From positions 532,501 to 596,500 of the forward strand of contig JACCIC010000143.1 in assembly GCA_018907035.1 (NCBI GenBank): a stretch of 64,000 nucleotides of DNA, written 5' to 3'. Origin of the DNA: Sycobia sp. Sy_11 (Eukaryota; Arthropoda; Insecta; Hymenoptera; Epichrysomallidae). The translations under genes and the position numbers were made by a program. Shown piece after piece: positions 26,470 to 38,553 of this stretch. The notes below the pieces were generated by a model, which saw only the letters and a program-made list of their open reading frames with translations, was not told where the DNA came from and did not search any database. Within the stretch, counting starts at the first letter, position 1; every line of letters begins with the position of its first letter.

Positions 26470-29400
26470 TATCTCTTACAACAATTTGAACTGTATCTAC
26501 TGTAATAATTTTATCACAATCCATTACTGTATTTAATCGATGATCAATAATGAGTATTGTACAATTTTGCAGTTTCGTTCTCGAAGTATCTTGAGTAAGT
26601 TTATCCGTATTTTTAAGCTATGTAAAGAAAAAGCAGCGTTATCACTAAATATTGAAAATCTATTGCACTTTACTAATGGAAAGTCGAGCGTGCTCGATAA
26701 CTAAATTTCTTCGATAATATCAACCGACCTGTATAAATTTTATAGAATGTACAATGTGAAAAATTAAATGTATATTCAATAATAAAGGTAAATCAAAAAT
26801 AAGACTCACAAGAGTTTTGAAATGCTATATATAAAAAAAATATATATTCTTCAAATAGGTCCAGATTCATACGTAATGTCCCTCTAATGAGTATTGACAT
26901 AGTACTAATTTTTGAACGTAAATCGACTAACGGTATAGTCTTAATTGAAATTTTATCAACATAAATTTCTTCTTCGACATTTGCGATTCGTAAGATTACA
27001 TTTATTATAAACGATGGTCCTGCCCTAGTTTTTAGAATAGTAGCGATCGACCTAAAATAAGTATTAAAATTAAATAGTAATCACAAGTCATTTCGATGTA
27101 TACACTATTTTATATAGTGTTTCAATCAGAGTTGCATGAGTGCAATGTAAATTTAGTACAAAATAATACTTTCAAAAGTATAGTCTCTATTATCAACGAC
27201 CTTTTGGATTTTGTAAATATAAACAATTTAGATATAACAATTATTTAAGACATTGAAATAATTACTGATTGATCCTAATCGTTTGATACAGCTGATGGTT
27301 ATTATATAAAATGATTTTAAACAAAAAATTACAAAGACAATAATCATGACTGGGAAAATAAACAATAGATTGACGATTGTGACTATAAACACAGTAGATA
27401 AGATGTACAAACCGATTTGTATAATATCTAATAAAGTTCCAGGAGAACGGACATCAATAATACTCATATCCCCAGAAAATATAAAATAGAAGATAATGAA
27501 TATTTGAAAAAATGAAACATGTGTTCATACCGTATCTATGTATTATCGATCCAATAGAGTTTACATTGAAAACGGCCATTTTTTTGTAAATTATTTTTGT
27601 GTAAAATCTTAACGTTCCTAGATATTCTCATACAAATGTTAAAAAAAGTATTGATTTGTTCAATTGTAAATATTACAAGAAAAATAATAATGCAGCCATA
27701 GATAAATAAGATGACTGCGGTTAATTCCTTGATCGTTTTTTATCATTGTGAAGTTAGTAAATTTATCTTCAGTGTTTATCCAATACGCATTAAAATAATC
27801 TGCAGTTATAGATGCTGACTGATAAAATATACTGAATAAGAAAGCTGAGATAACAATGCACTTATTGCCCGCTGATGGAAAATACACTTATACGATTTCT
27901 ATGTAAAATTCCAAAATTGTACACTTTCTACATTTTTTCCTTACTCTTTATTTAACACAGGCGATTGAATATTACAGGCAATTGTTTCTTCAGACATTTG
28001 AGTGCCATCAATATCATTTATAGATTTATCTTCAAGGTCCAATAATTTTTTAAAATATTGATTGGATTCAAATAATTCAGAGTAATTACCATCTACCACA
28101 AGCCTTCTATTTGTAAAAATAATGATTCTAACCACATTTTTTAAAAAGTGTCAATTGTGCTTCAAAATAATAACTTTATTTTTTAATAAAGTTTTGATAC
28201 ATTCATTAAAAATATTTTTCCCTACAAGTGTATCAACTGCTGATAGAAGATCGTCTAAGAGATAATATCAGCTTGATAATATATCGATCGAGCTAAATTA
28301 ATGCAAGCACGTTGACCTCCGCTTAAATTCATTCCTTTATCGCCTATTAAAGCGCCATCTCCATTGAGCAATAAATTAATAATTGACAGACATCAGTAAC
28401 TTTTTCGCAGCACTCCCTGTTCATTGGTTGACCAAATATTATATACTTTTGAATAGATACTTCGAAGATCCATGGCTCTTGGCTACAGTAAGGAACTTCT
28501 TTAAAATCTTTTTTTTTTCCAGATACACAAGAATACCTCAAGAATAAACCCTTAATACTGTTTATTAATTCATTTCTTAATTTTAATCTTTCGTTCGTTC
28601 TATTATCCAGCTTCAATTAGAATTGAAATCATAGTTTTGCATAATATCCAAAAATAACTCTAGAAATGAAATTTTAGTGCTAATTAGTACCTAACTGTGT
28701 CTTATTATACTTGCCATGAAATCCCACGAAAAGTAAAGCGAGCAGTAGACCACTAGGTGCTGTGATATATGCAACTCTATGAATGATAAATATGAGATAA
28801 ATCTATTTGTATAGGTACAATCCATATAAAATGTAATGTTAAAACTGAAGAATCAAATCTGTTAACGTTATTACTTAATAAATTTATTATCTGAAAGAAA
28901 TTCAAATTTTCTTTTAAACATATCTAGGTTTTTATTGGAATTTGCTATTAAAAAATATTTCGTACCTGCCCCACGTTAATTTCATTCTTTAAAGAATCTT
29001 TTGAAAGTCTTAACATTTTTCTATTAATTGCAGAACAGAGAGCAATTCTTATTTTCATATCTAAGTGTATTAAAGCTTGTACCGTTAAATGATTTATTAG
29101 GCAATTGAAAAACATTCCAATAATTAAAACAGATACCGAAGAAGAAGCTTAAATTTAGTCAATTTTATTGTTTCTACTAAAATACTTTAATAAATTTAGC
29201 TAAACATATAGGCTGAATTATTCTGTAATAGAGATATTTAAGTTTTGAATAAAAAATCGCATTCCTTATGTTCAACTAAAAATATATTATATTATATAAC
29301 TAATTATCTACTTTATGAACACAATGAAAATTGAACCGTAACATTTTACTGCAACCTTTACTAAATTTGGCGTAGTTTCTTTATTGTTTGCTTTAGAACT

Positions 29401-29930
29401 TTTTTCTTCTTTTTTCTTATCTGAAATATTTTATTTCTTAGATAAGGACTCGTATGCTCATTCAGAGGTGAAAAAAGAGCTGCTATCTCTATTTCCCGTT
29501 TATATCCAAATAGAAAGGTCTTAAACATCCATCTAAACATAATATGATCGTAATTTGCTGATTCAATTAAACCAAACCTAACAATAAGCATAAAGAGAAA
29601 GAATTTAATTAAAAAATTTATGTTTTACAGTCAAGAGTTTTACCCACACATACAAATCGAGTATAATAATAATATATTTAAAGTTTTTTACTATTCTGCA
29701 AAATAAATTCGTATTATAATGAGTTATATCCATGAACTAGAATCTTACTAAATTTTACATCAATTATAATGAAATTAAATAAATATTGGAAAATGTTATG
29801 GAATTTCATAGTTATTAAAAATGATGATTACAATATTTATATAAATAGTTACATACTTGAAAGTAACGACGGATAAAAATTGAGCATTCTGTCCCGGGTT
29901 CTCTTTTTCATCTTTTTTTCTTGCAGTCAT
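26470..29930 (-). pseudogene. ABCC/MRP4-like transporter pseudogene, tandem paralogue of the intact gene upstream
   Basis: Disrupted copy of the full transporter gene at 38.5-52.1 kb, in the same orientation. Recognisable parts: exon 1 29857-29930 (ENPGQNAQFLSVVTFK, the same 74-nt length as in the intact gene), exon 2 29312-29532, exon 3 28976-29222, exon 4 28715-28890, NBD1 remnants about 27950-28616, TMD2 about 27540-27890 and 27228-27467, and NBD2 remnants about 26860-27060 and 26470-26600. Lesions: a frameshift in an A-rich run of exon 2; consecutive TAG stops in exon 3; a stop and frameshift with a GC donor in exon 4; a deletion joining the first cytoplasmic loop directly to NBD1 beyond its Walker A; a frameshifted NBD1 Walker B; and, in NBD2, GAGPSF where GAGKSS is expected. 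The NBD1 signature NLSGGQRA is still legible. It cannot encode a working ABC transporter. Confidence 0.9.
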
Positions 29931-30009
29931 ACTAGATTATTATGATGAAATGAATATTGTAAATCATAAATGATTTTTTTTATTTATTAATTTTATTTAT
30001 TATATAAGA

Positions 30010-30180
30010 AGAATTATTCGTACCACCTGGGCACCGTTGCTTATGACTGTCCACGATACGTATAGAGGCCCCTGTAATGCGCGGCCGTACGTGCCTAGCG
30101 CCACGGCCGGTCGACAGTAGCCCCGTCGATCGCGCTAGAAACTGTGAGATGACACTCGGGTGACACGTGCGATGCATAGT
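30010..30180. other. Short CpG-rich patch upstream of the ABCC pseudogene
   Basis: About 170 bp rich in CG dinucleotides in an AT-rich setting, ending about 80 bp upstream of the pseudogene's start codon. On the minus strand it holds GCCCAG|GTGGTA, a donor-like site. It could be the relic promoter or 5' leader of the dead transporter. This is inferred from position and composition only. Confidence 0.3.
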
Positions 30181-32586
30181 AGTTTCATAATATTGACAGT
30201 ATACGGCACTGTGTTTTTTTTATGTTCAGCTCAATTTCAAAACCCGTTGTTCACATATGCGCACCCTGGATCCATGTAGCGAAAAATGGTAAAGTTTAAC
30301 AATTAATCATCGATTTCCCCGATTGCTTAGACTTGTGCGCTTAAAAACTAGAATTATTTAAAGGTAATTTAGTAAGCAATAATGGTAGCTTTGCAAAGTA
30401 CGGAACCTTTTAGAAACAGAATTTGAAAAGCCGTTGTCCAAATAAGCGCGTAAGAAACCGAATTTTTACAAGCTTTATCAACATCTTCCAGCAGCTTTAC
30501 GTGGCAATAGACTCGTAACAAGAATTCTATTGTATCTCAGTGGTTTAAATGTATAAATATTTAAACTGTCAGTTATACGACGTATCGATTTTGTAGATCG
30601 AACTTTACTCTACTGTTCTTAATACTCAATAATGCTATAATTAACAATATCTCAGAGACAATTCTTGAAACAATTAGCCTCGCGGTTCGTAAATAGGAAT
30701 TTTGCCATTTTCTATGAAACTCCCTAGTATGAGGATCAAGTACATACAATACTCGTTGAACCTCTTTTATTATCCCGTTTTCATTTTATTTTTAACTTTT
30801 AGTTTGTATAACATAATTCCATCTTTAACAAAATTAAATTTGTGTTAATTGCCATTTTCTTTAACTATTATACTATCTGAATTCTGCATCGAACGGCTTC
30901 AAAATCCAAAATCTTTGTCTCGAAAGTGTGGTGAAGTAGTGTAACCCCCGGTTCACTATTGGGACAATCGTAATTACTATCATGGGCTGGAATCATTTGC
31001 ATTATCACAGCATGCCAGTATTGTCGTCGCTTTTTTCACATGTTGGGAATTCTTTACAAATTTACCTGTGCCAAAAGTTTTCCACCAACATGGAATAGCA
31101 GAGCAAATGGCTTAGGGACTCTCAAGAATTGTTTAATATTTTCACTGCAATATCATGAGCCGTAAATGAAAAGATGCTTGGGAGAAAGGCAAACATCATT
31201 GTCGATATGACAGTACTCTCTCTCTCTCTCTCTCTCTGCCTTTCTGAATTGACAAACGGTATCTGGATACACTTTTCCGTCTTGCGCATATTGCAAAAGC
31301 GTATTCAATTCCAACGATATTGAAACACATGACTGTTTTGATAATTTATAATCATGCTTCGATTATATTATAATACAATTTCTATTTTCCAGGAGTTAAT
31401 AAAAATCATTAGAATTGCATGAAAAATATTTATAGTAATAAACTATAATTATGATAATTATGGCTAAGTAACAAGATTAACATTATATTCAATTATTGAC
31501 TTCAAGGGATGTCAGAGTAAAATCTTACCTTATAATATACCTTATATAATATGACGGAAAATTGAACAGCAATTTTTCAAAATATAATAATTTGTGCATA
31601 CTAAGGCGTATAATGCGGCATTGCATATCAAACGAGAAGAATTTAAGGAAAGAAATTGATTTAGCTGGTCGAGATCAATATAGGTAGCCGAAAGATATAA
31701 AATAGACGTGATTGGCCAGAAGAGGTGGGATAATTGTAAAAGAAAAAAAATGAACGTAATTTAATATTGTCAAGTAAATTAATGTATTGATGATTTAAAT
31801 GCATAGGTTATATATTAAAAACATTTATCGAGCGATTAGACAGTTATAAAAATAGAATAATTTAGATAGACAAATCTAGAATTAAAGTTGAAGTTTCATA
31901 TTGCGTCGATAAATGTTCTCTGATAAGTCCGAGGGGCAACATTGATATTGTATCATCACGAGATATAATTAAAATGCAATTAATATATCATATCGAATTA
32001 ATATATTGTTGTAATGTTATAATTAAAAACCAATAGAGCGGACATTTGAGGATTTTAAGGTTGTGGAATTTTACCGAACTGTTTGGAGCAATAAAAATTA
32101 CCGAAGCTATTGCTTTTAGTTTTTAGTTTTTCATTAAAAGAGGATTTCTTAATACTTTAGTGAAATCGAATATTTGCTATTAATATGTTTTACCGACTTT
32201 TGCATGAAAGTGAGTTTTGTGAGGAAAAATAACCTAAGGAAATTATACGCATACGCACCAATCTCTACAATTCTACCATTAAATTTCTCAGGCAAGATCT
32301 TAACAGCATTTAGATTTACATAATAAATGTACGAATCAATTACTAAAGAATTGCATAGATATCGCAATTAAATGATAGTACGGAAGACAGGAGGCTAGCC
32401 TTCATTCGAATTAAGCAACTACTTTCGAAATAAAAATAAACTAAATCGTCATATCAGACGAATAAAAAAAGTGAAAATGCAGATGGAGAACGTTTTCCTT
32501 TTTCGGCGTCCGAAAATAAAAGTAAGATTTTGCTCGGTACGTTAATTTGATCTCCTACTTCAAAGAAATGTAAAACAAGGTAAGAA

Positions 32587-33250
32587 TCACGCGAACAGTC
32601 CCACGGCCGAGGGAGCGTCGACTCCCTGGGCACCGCGAGAGACTAATGGCGGGGCTCCGCTCTCGCTACGGTCGACCGCAGAGGCAGGGCGCCCTCTAAT
32701 TTTCTATTTTCCGCGCGTAGTCGCGGCTCCTCGCCTCCCTCCTCCAGCCGCGGCAGGCCGCTCTTCGCGAATCGAATTAGGCGGAATAATAGATACAGCC
32801 AGGCGGCCGCGGGACGTCGGCTCCTGTAGAGGGCTCCGGCTCTCCCTAAGCCGGGCTGCGACTGCACCGGCTCCTTTATATCTTCTCCACCAACCGCGCG
32901 CGACTAGCGCGGCGCACCCTCGAGCATGCGCGCGGGCCAACCGCGTATACGCGAAGGGACCTTAAGCTCGTTGGCGAGGCCTTAATTAAAGCGCGGGACT
33001 GACCCGCGGTCCCGCGCCGCCGCGCCGCCGCGCGCCTCCGACAGCCCCGAGGATTAGCCGACTCGATTAGAGCGCGCCCAACTTTACGGCGCTCCGGGCA
33101 TTTCATTCCATACCGCTCCCTCGTGCTTCTGCATTATGTTTACTACTTTATGCGCGCTACTGTCATCCGCGGGCCTCGCTTAATTGCAACTTTACATTGT
33201 ATACGCTGTCTGCATAAAAACGAGCAACTGTTGCGCGCTACAGTCGGAAA
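32587..33250. promoter_or_regulatory. Strong CpG-rich island, possible minus-strand promoter
   Basis: The most GC- and CpG-dense stretch in the window, including runs such as cgccgccgcgcc near 33020. Several overlapping ORFs exist on the minus strand only because stop codons are rare here; none resembles a protein I know. On the minus strand TATAAAG (plus 32874-32880) is followed by GC-rich sequence, which would fit a core promoter. Homeodomain-type TTAATTAA cores lie at about 32983. No downstream gene could be linked to it. Confidence 0.4.
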
Positions 33251-34081
33251 TTTTTAAAACGGACGCGGAGTCCTTGCCATAGAACGACTTAAAAATTGAA
33301 AAATTAGGTTTACGCATATGTCTCTAAACTACACATTCTATTACATATTTCTAAATTATTAAATTTATATGAATTTTGAATGAATATTAGGACAGGTAGA
33401 AATCAGCAGATATTGTCTCTAAGCAATTAAGTTTTATTTTGATTAACAGAATTGTTCAATTTAAATTTCAGTTAAGAATTAATACAATTTGATAAAAATT
33501 ATGTATAGAAATAAAACGTTTGTTATACTTATAATTTATTCAAATATATGAAATCGTGTTTGATTATTTTCTTTTTGATATTTAAGAAAAGTTCATGTTG
33601 TACTCGCGATGCTTGTACTCGCACCTTCTTTTAGTATTTCCAATGAATTATTTAAAAAACATTATTGACTAACATTTATTTAAATTAAATTTTTTATTAC
33701 AATGTTCGTATATAGTATTTAATTAGTTTCAAAGTTAAATTTCTTCTTTTCTTGGATTATAAAAAAAGTCCTTAGTTCTTTATATTTGTCAATGTGAAAA
33801 TATCTGTATTTATTTATGAAATGTAATAAAATTATTTATCAATAATCTCTACTTTTTGAATATTATAAAAAAACGTAAAATAAAACATAATATTCTTTTG
33901 CTAATATTCTTTTGTTTATAGGTAAGCAAAATATTGAAAATACAGATGAAAAATATTGTAAAAATTTACTTCTGTGACGTAATTGCTAATACTTCAAATC
34001 AGTAGTTTTCAAGATAAACTAATTCATACGTTTTTCACATAATTTATATAAAAAATTCTATATATATATAGATATTGTAAC

Positions 34082-34119
<38 letters not shown>
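34082..34119. repeat. (AC)n microsatellite
   Basis: 38-bp AC tract. Confidence 0.95.
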
Positions 34120-34120
<1 letters not shown>

Positions 34121-35465
34121 TTTGCGTTTTAAATTGCCAACATGCTAACTCTAAGGTTTCAAAATTAGTAATTCCTCAATGAAAAGAGTATAATAGAAAA
34201 GAGGCAAACCTTATAAATTGCTAACTAGCAATGCGCCCCTATGTACTTAGCGCACTGCCGATACAGCGTGAACGAGCGAATCGATCCAATATGAATTATT
34301 ATTAGGAGCCTTGGCTTATACCCAAGGCCTCATAAGAGTTAATTTTGTAGAATACATTAAAGTTAAGTTTATTTTGTAGAAAGCATTAAAAAATAGATTA
34401 TTGCAGTTACTTGCTATTCGAATATTGTATATGTATATATAATATGAAATTTACAGTAGTCTACTAATGAAGGAAATTTGAAGCTTTAGAAAATGCTACT
34501 CGTGCAGTCCTCTACTAAGGTGTCAAGAATACTCTCGTATAGGTACATAAATTGCGTTAAAATCTGTGATCTACTGTATATTTATTTATCTAATTTATAC
34601 GTTTATTTAAATCCAGGGATATATTTGTTCTTATTTTAAATGTTTTGTACTATTGATATTAAATATTTAGAATTTCATTAACTTTTTCAAAAAGGTAATT
34701 CATCATTAATGTCTTGTAAAATTTTCAAAACCTATATTGCTGTTTTTCTATTATATAAACCCTTTATTTTTAAATAATTAATTTTAACATAATAAAATGG
34801 CGGTCATATATTTAATTTCAAACTGATAACAATTATTTACAATCTCATGAAATACTTAAACGCTGTACACTATCTATATTATTCTTACCTACCTTATTCC
34901 TTTTGATATTAACATGCTCATTCTGGGATCTGTGTATACATCTAGTCTGTCAAGTTCTAGATCCAATGCTAAACAATATGGAGAATTGAGAATAGCCTGC
35001 GTTACTGTAGACTATCTACTGAAAATTGAACAAAGAACTCTTCGTCAGATGTGCTATATTCCGCACTGTTTAACTCTTCTTCAATTTGTTTGCAGACGAT
35101 TCTTCCGGAATTATTGCTTATTCAATCTTTTCTGCTTCTCTAGTTACTACTACTATTGCAAAATCAATAATATACCGTCGGTTCGAAGTGCCTATCGTTA
35201 ATTAATATTTTCATTTTTCAATGAATAAGAAAAAATGCCATGTACCAAATCTGGACACATTACATTACTGCAGTTATGTTTATATGTTAGTGTTATATGC
35301 TTATATGTTAGTTTTTCAGGCGCAATCGACGTACATTTTTAGTAATGGTGAATTATAAATGATATAATTTAAAACTGATTTGGTCTATTGTGCTGCCTTC
35401 TTCTTTAAATTAAAATGAACGAAATCCAAGCTGCTTTGATGTACTATATAATCTCACCTGTCTTT

Positions 35466-35474
35466 GTCTCTCTG

Positions 35475-35521
<47 letters not shown>
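35466..35521. repeat. (CT)n microsatellite
   Basis: CT tract with a few interruptions at its left end. A shorter one lies at 31216-31237. Confidence 0.9.
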
Positions 35522-35525
<4 letters not shown>

Positions 35526-35852
35526 TACAAGAAGAGACTATCAGATATAAATGAGGGATTTAGCCCAGATTGAGATAAATCTGATTACTTCCAAAATAAC
35601 AGCAAGCCATTTAAAGTATTACAGCAAACCGGTGAATTTTTGAAATGAAAAATCCTACTTTTTAAACCAGATACCAAGAAAATTCACATTTTAAGCCAAA
35701 ATATTCTTATAAACTTACATACGAAAATGCGTGTTTTCTCACATATTGCCAATTTAAGTTTCGCTAAATTTATGCAAGCTAGAACATAAGTGGAAAATAA
35801 AACGAACTTAAATAGAAATTGACTAGATTTAAATTCTACTTTGTAATTTTTT

Positions 35853-35857
<5 letters not shown>

Positions 35858-35909
<52 letters not shown>
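35858..35909. repeat. (TA)n microsatellite abutting a mariner
   Basis: AT tract ending one base before the mariner's TA target duplication. It probably supplied the TA insertion site. Confidence 0.95.
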
Positions 35910-35911
<2 letters not shown>

Positions 35912-35912
<1 letters not shown>

Positions 35913-37199
35913 CAGGTATGTGAATAAGTCTTTCCCGTTTTTTTTTCAAATTTTGAGCCTTTATTGTGAAAAAATGGTTACAAATGAATTATTGAAAGTA
36001 TTGGCCATCGCTAGCTACAACTTTTTCCCATCTTTCTGGCAACATACGAATCCCGTTGCGAAAAAATTCGACCGGTTTGGCCTCTATCCAGTCATCCACC
36101 CATTTTTTGGCTTCCTCGTAGGAATGGAAGTGCTGGTCAGCCAGGCCATGCGTCATCGATCTTAAGAGATGGTAATCAGACGGAGCAACGTCTGGACTAT
36201 ACGGCGGGTGGGGTAGGACTTCCCATTTGAGCGTTTCTAAGTATGTTTTCACCGGCGGTGCAACATGTGGGCGAAGCATTGTCATGTTGCAAAATAACTT
36301 TGTCGTGCCTGTCGGAGTATTGTGGCCGTTTTTCTCGCAGTGCGCGGCTCAAACGCATCAATTGTCGTCGATAGACCTCGCCTGTGATCCTTTCATTCGG
36401 TTTCAGAAGCTCATAGTAAACCACACCTAGCTGGTCCCACCATATACAGAGCATGAGCTTGGCGCCATGAATATTTGGCTTGGCCGTCGATGATGATGCA
36501 TGGCCGGGTAGTCCCCATGATTTTCTTCGCTTCGGATTATCGTAACGTATCCACTTTTCATCGCCAGTCACGATACGATGCAGAAAACCCTTTCTTTTAT
36601 GTCGCTGAAGCAGCTGTTCGCAAGTGAAAAAACGCCGTTCGACGTCTCTCAGCTTCAGTTCGTACGGCACCCAATTTCCTTGCTTTTGGATCATTCCCAT
36701 GGCTTTCAAACGCTTGGAAATGGTTGTTCGGTCAACTCCCAATGCTTCAGCAAGTTCTTCTTGCGTTTGACAAGAATCTTCATCAAGCAAAGTCGCCAAT
36801 TCTCGATCTTCAAAGATTTGCGGCCGCCCGGAACGGTCCTTGTCTTCCACGTCGAAATCACCGCTTTTGAAGCGTCGAAACCATCCGCGAACACTTGAAT
36901 CATCGACACAACCTTCTCCATAAGCCTCCTGAAGCAATCGATGCCTCTCGGCAGCAGATTTCTTCAAATTGAACCAATAAAGTGAAACTTCCCGCAAATG
37001 ACGTCGACTCGGCTCAAATTTCGACATTTTCACGATATCAAAAATTTATGATGCGAAAAAATTTTAACTAATGTGTTAGTATGGAATTGTTGACATATGA
37101 ATAAGCTTTGATTATGACATATGTAAACATTGAATACTCGCACAGTACTGGTGGCGCCATCTCTTACAAAAAACGGGAAAGACTTATTCACACTCCTAA
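35912..37199 (-). mobile_element. Mariner transposon, nearly intact (1288 bp)
   Basis: TA-flanked DNA transposon (TA at 35910-35911 and 37200-37201) with terminal inverted repeats of about 30 bp sharing TGTGAATAAGTCTTTCCCG. It has normal mariner length and has landed at the edge of a (TA)n microsatellite. Inside is one minus-strand transposase broken only by a frameshift, described separately. The lack of further decay suggests recent insertion. Confidence 0.93.
35989..37033 (-). pseudogene. Mariner transposase with a single-base frameshift
   Basis: About 347 codons of a mariner DDD/34D transposase, which would cut and join transposon ends in the nucleus. N-terminal helix-turn-helix DNA-binding region (FEPSRRHLREVSLYWFNLKK and on), linker WVPYEL (family consensus WVPHEL), first catalytic Asp in TGDEKW, second in QHDNA, third in YSPDVAPSDYHLL, and a normal C-terminus ending SDGQYFQ. 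Reading frames 36197-37033 and 35989-36285 together cover the protein. They are separated by one extra base right after HDNA (about 36274-36276), which cuts off the third catalytic Asp. No other stop or frameshift was seen. Confidence 0.92.
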
Positions 37200-38285
37200 T
37201 AGTTTTTTAAAGTATGAAATAATCCATATTAATATTGATTTAATGCTTCTTTATATTATAATTTACTAATATTCAATTCATAACTGAAAAATTAGATGCA
37301 TTTATTAGTACGAATTATATTTTAATAATCGGATGTTGATATATTTTAATGTTTTCACATAAAAAATTCATAAAATTACGTAAATAATAAGAAATAATAT
37401 AAATCTTAATATAAACATTTCTTCTATATGACTTTTTGGTTTACGTTCCTCTCATTTGTTATGATATATTTGTGTGAATTACAATTTTTCTCAAGTATGT
37501 GCTAAAACTAGAAATTTATAAAATCCCCACAAAAAATAAAATATACCGCTCTCTACAGTAAAAATAAACTTTTGTTTGGCAAGAAAAAAGTCATGGACTT
37601 TGTTTTCGAGAAAAAAGGGTGGGAAAATAATTTTGATGTAAACGGGTTTTATGAAAATTTACCAGAAATTATATGAATATGGTGCTTATAGAATTTTTTG
37701 AAGAGATACGTTATTTTTAAAAAAAATACCTTATTATCGACAAATTAAAGTAAAAAATAATGTCAGGGTTTGGCCACTAAAGTAGATTCCCCCTAAGGTT
37801 CTGCATAGGTCCTAATCTTTACGTGTACATGCCTTTGACACTAATAAAGGAGGTTCCATTCCAAGCATGACATATCAAGACATTAATGATTAACCATATA
37901 ATCATTTTTTTTAAATAATCAATTTTATAAATTAAATAACCGTGAAAATGTATATAGATTTGATATTGTTTACATATTTGTTTGAATATTATTTTTTTCA
38001 GGAAAACATTTGGACAATCGATGTTTTAGATCAATAAAATTTATCAAATTGCTCAATGAAGTTTTGTATTTTTTGTATTAGTATAAAGTATAAAGTAATA
38101 ATGTGAAATATTTTTATTCTATTAATTTTGAGATGAATATTAATAAATAATAGTACACTTAATAATAGTAATACACTTTCAAAATTAAATACGTGTTCTT
38201 GAAAATCATTAATCGTAAATTGATAAATAAGTACCATTCTTTTCTTCGTTTCTCATAATCTAAAATTGTGCGTCAAGTATTTAAA

Positions 38286-38291
38286 TTTATT
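38286..38291 (-). terminator. Candidate polyadenylation signal of the ABCC gene
   Basis: AATAAA on the minus strand, about 230 nt after the stop codon at 38521. AT-rich surroundings make chance occurrence quite possible. Confidence 0.35.
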
Positions 38292-38520
38292 GTTTTACAA
38301 ATACATTTTTTATTTTACAATATACAATAAAAAAGCTTTCATATAAGTATAAAAATCGCTTAAGTATCTTTGCAGTTCCATAAAGTGATATTAATTGGCA
38401 CTTTATATAACAATCAATTTTATAACAAAAACGTAAGAATAAGGATTGAGAATTAGCATTCTCATTCTCCTGAATATGGAAGAACACTATGGTATAACAA
38501 TACTCTTTCATTCCCACATA

Positions 38521-38553
38521 CTATTGCAACTTTAAATTTATCTTCTCATAGCT
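38521..38553 (-). CDS. ABCC terminal micro-exon 11
   Basis: 33 nt: ten codons (SYEKINLKLQ) plus TAG. Acceptor actgttgcag, in phase with exon 10. Found by extension from exon 10. If this acceptor is not used, the read-through of exon 10 adds only a few codons. Confidence 0.65.
   Translation of the reverse strand, partial: SYEKINLKLQ

Larger units (their letters stand above)
33260..35857. other. Intergenic AT-rich DNA
   Basis: Holds (AC)n and (CT)n tracts and a short perfect stem (GCCTTGG / CCAAGGC, 34308-34328). The 95-codon ORF at 34914-35201 has no recognisable features. Confidence 0.5.

Noticed and set aside
32643..33106. Three overlapping minus ORFs in the CpG island
   Set aside because: Arg/Ala-rich translations typical of CpG-rich DNA read by chance; no motif and no agreement between frames.
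34305..34331. Short hairpin GCCTTGG/CCAAGGC as a microRNA precursor
   Set aside because: The stem is only 7 bp with a 7-base loop, far too short for a precursor.
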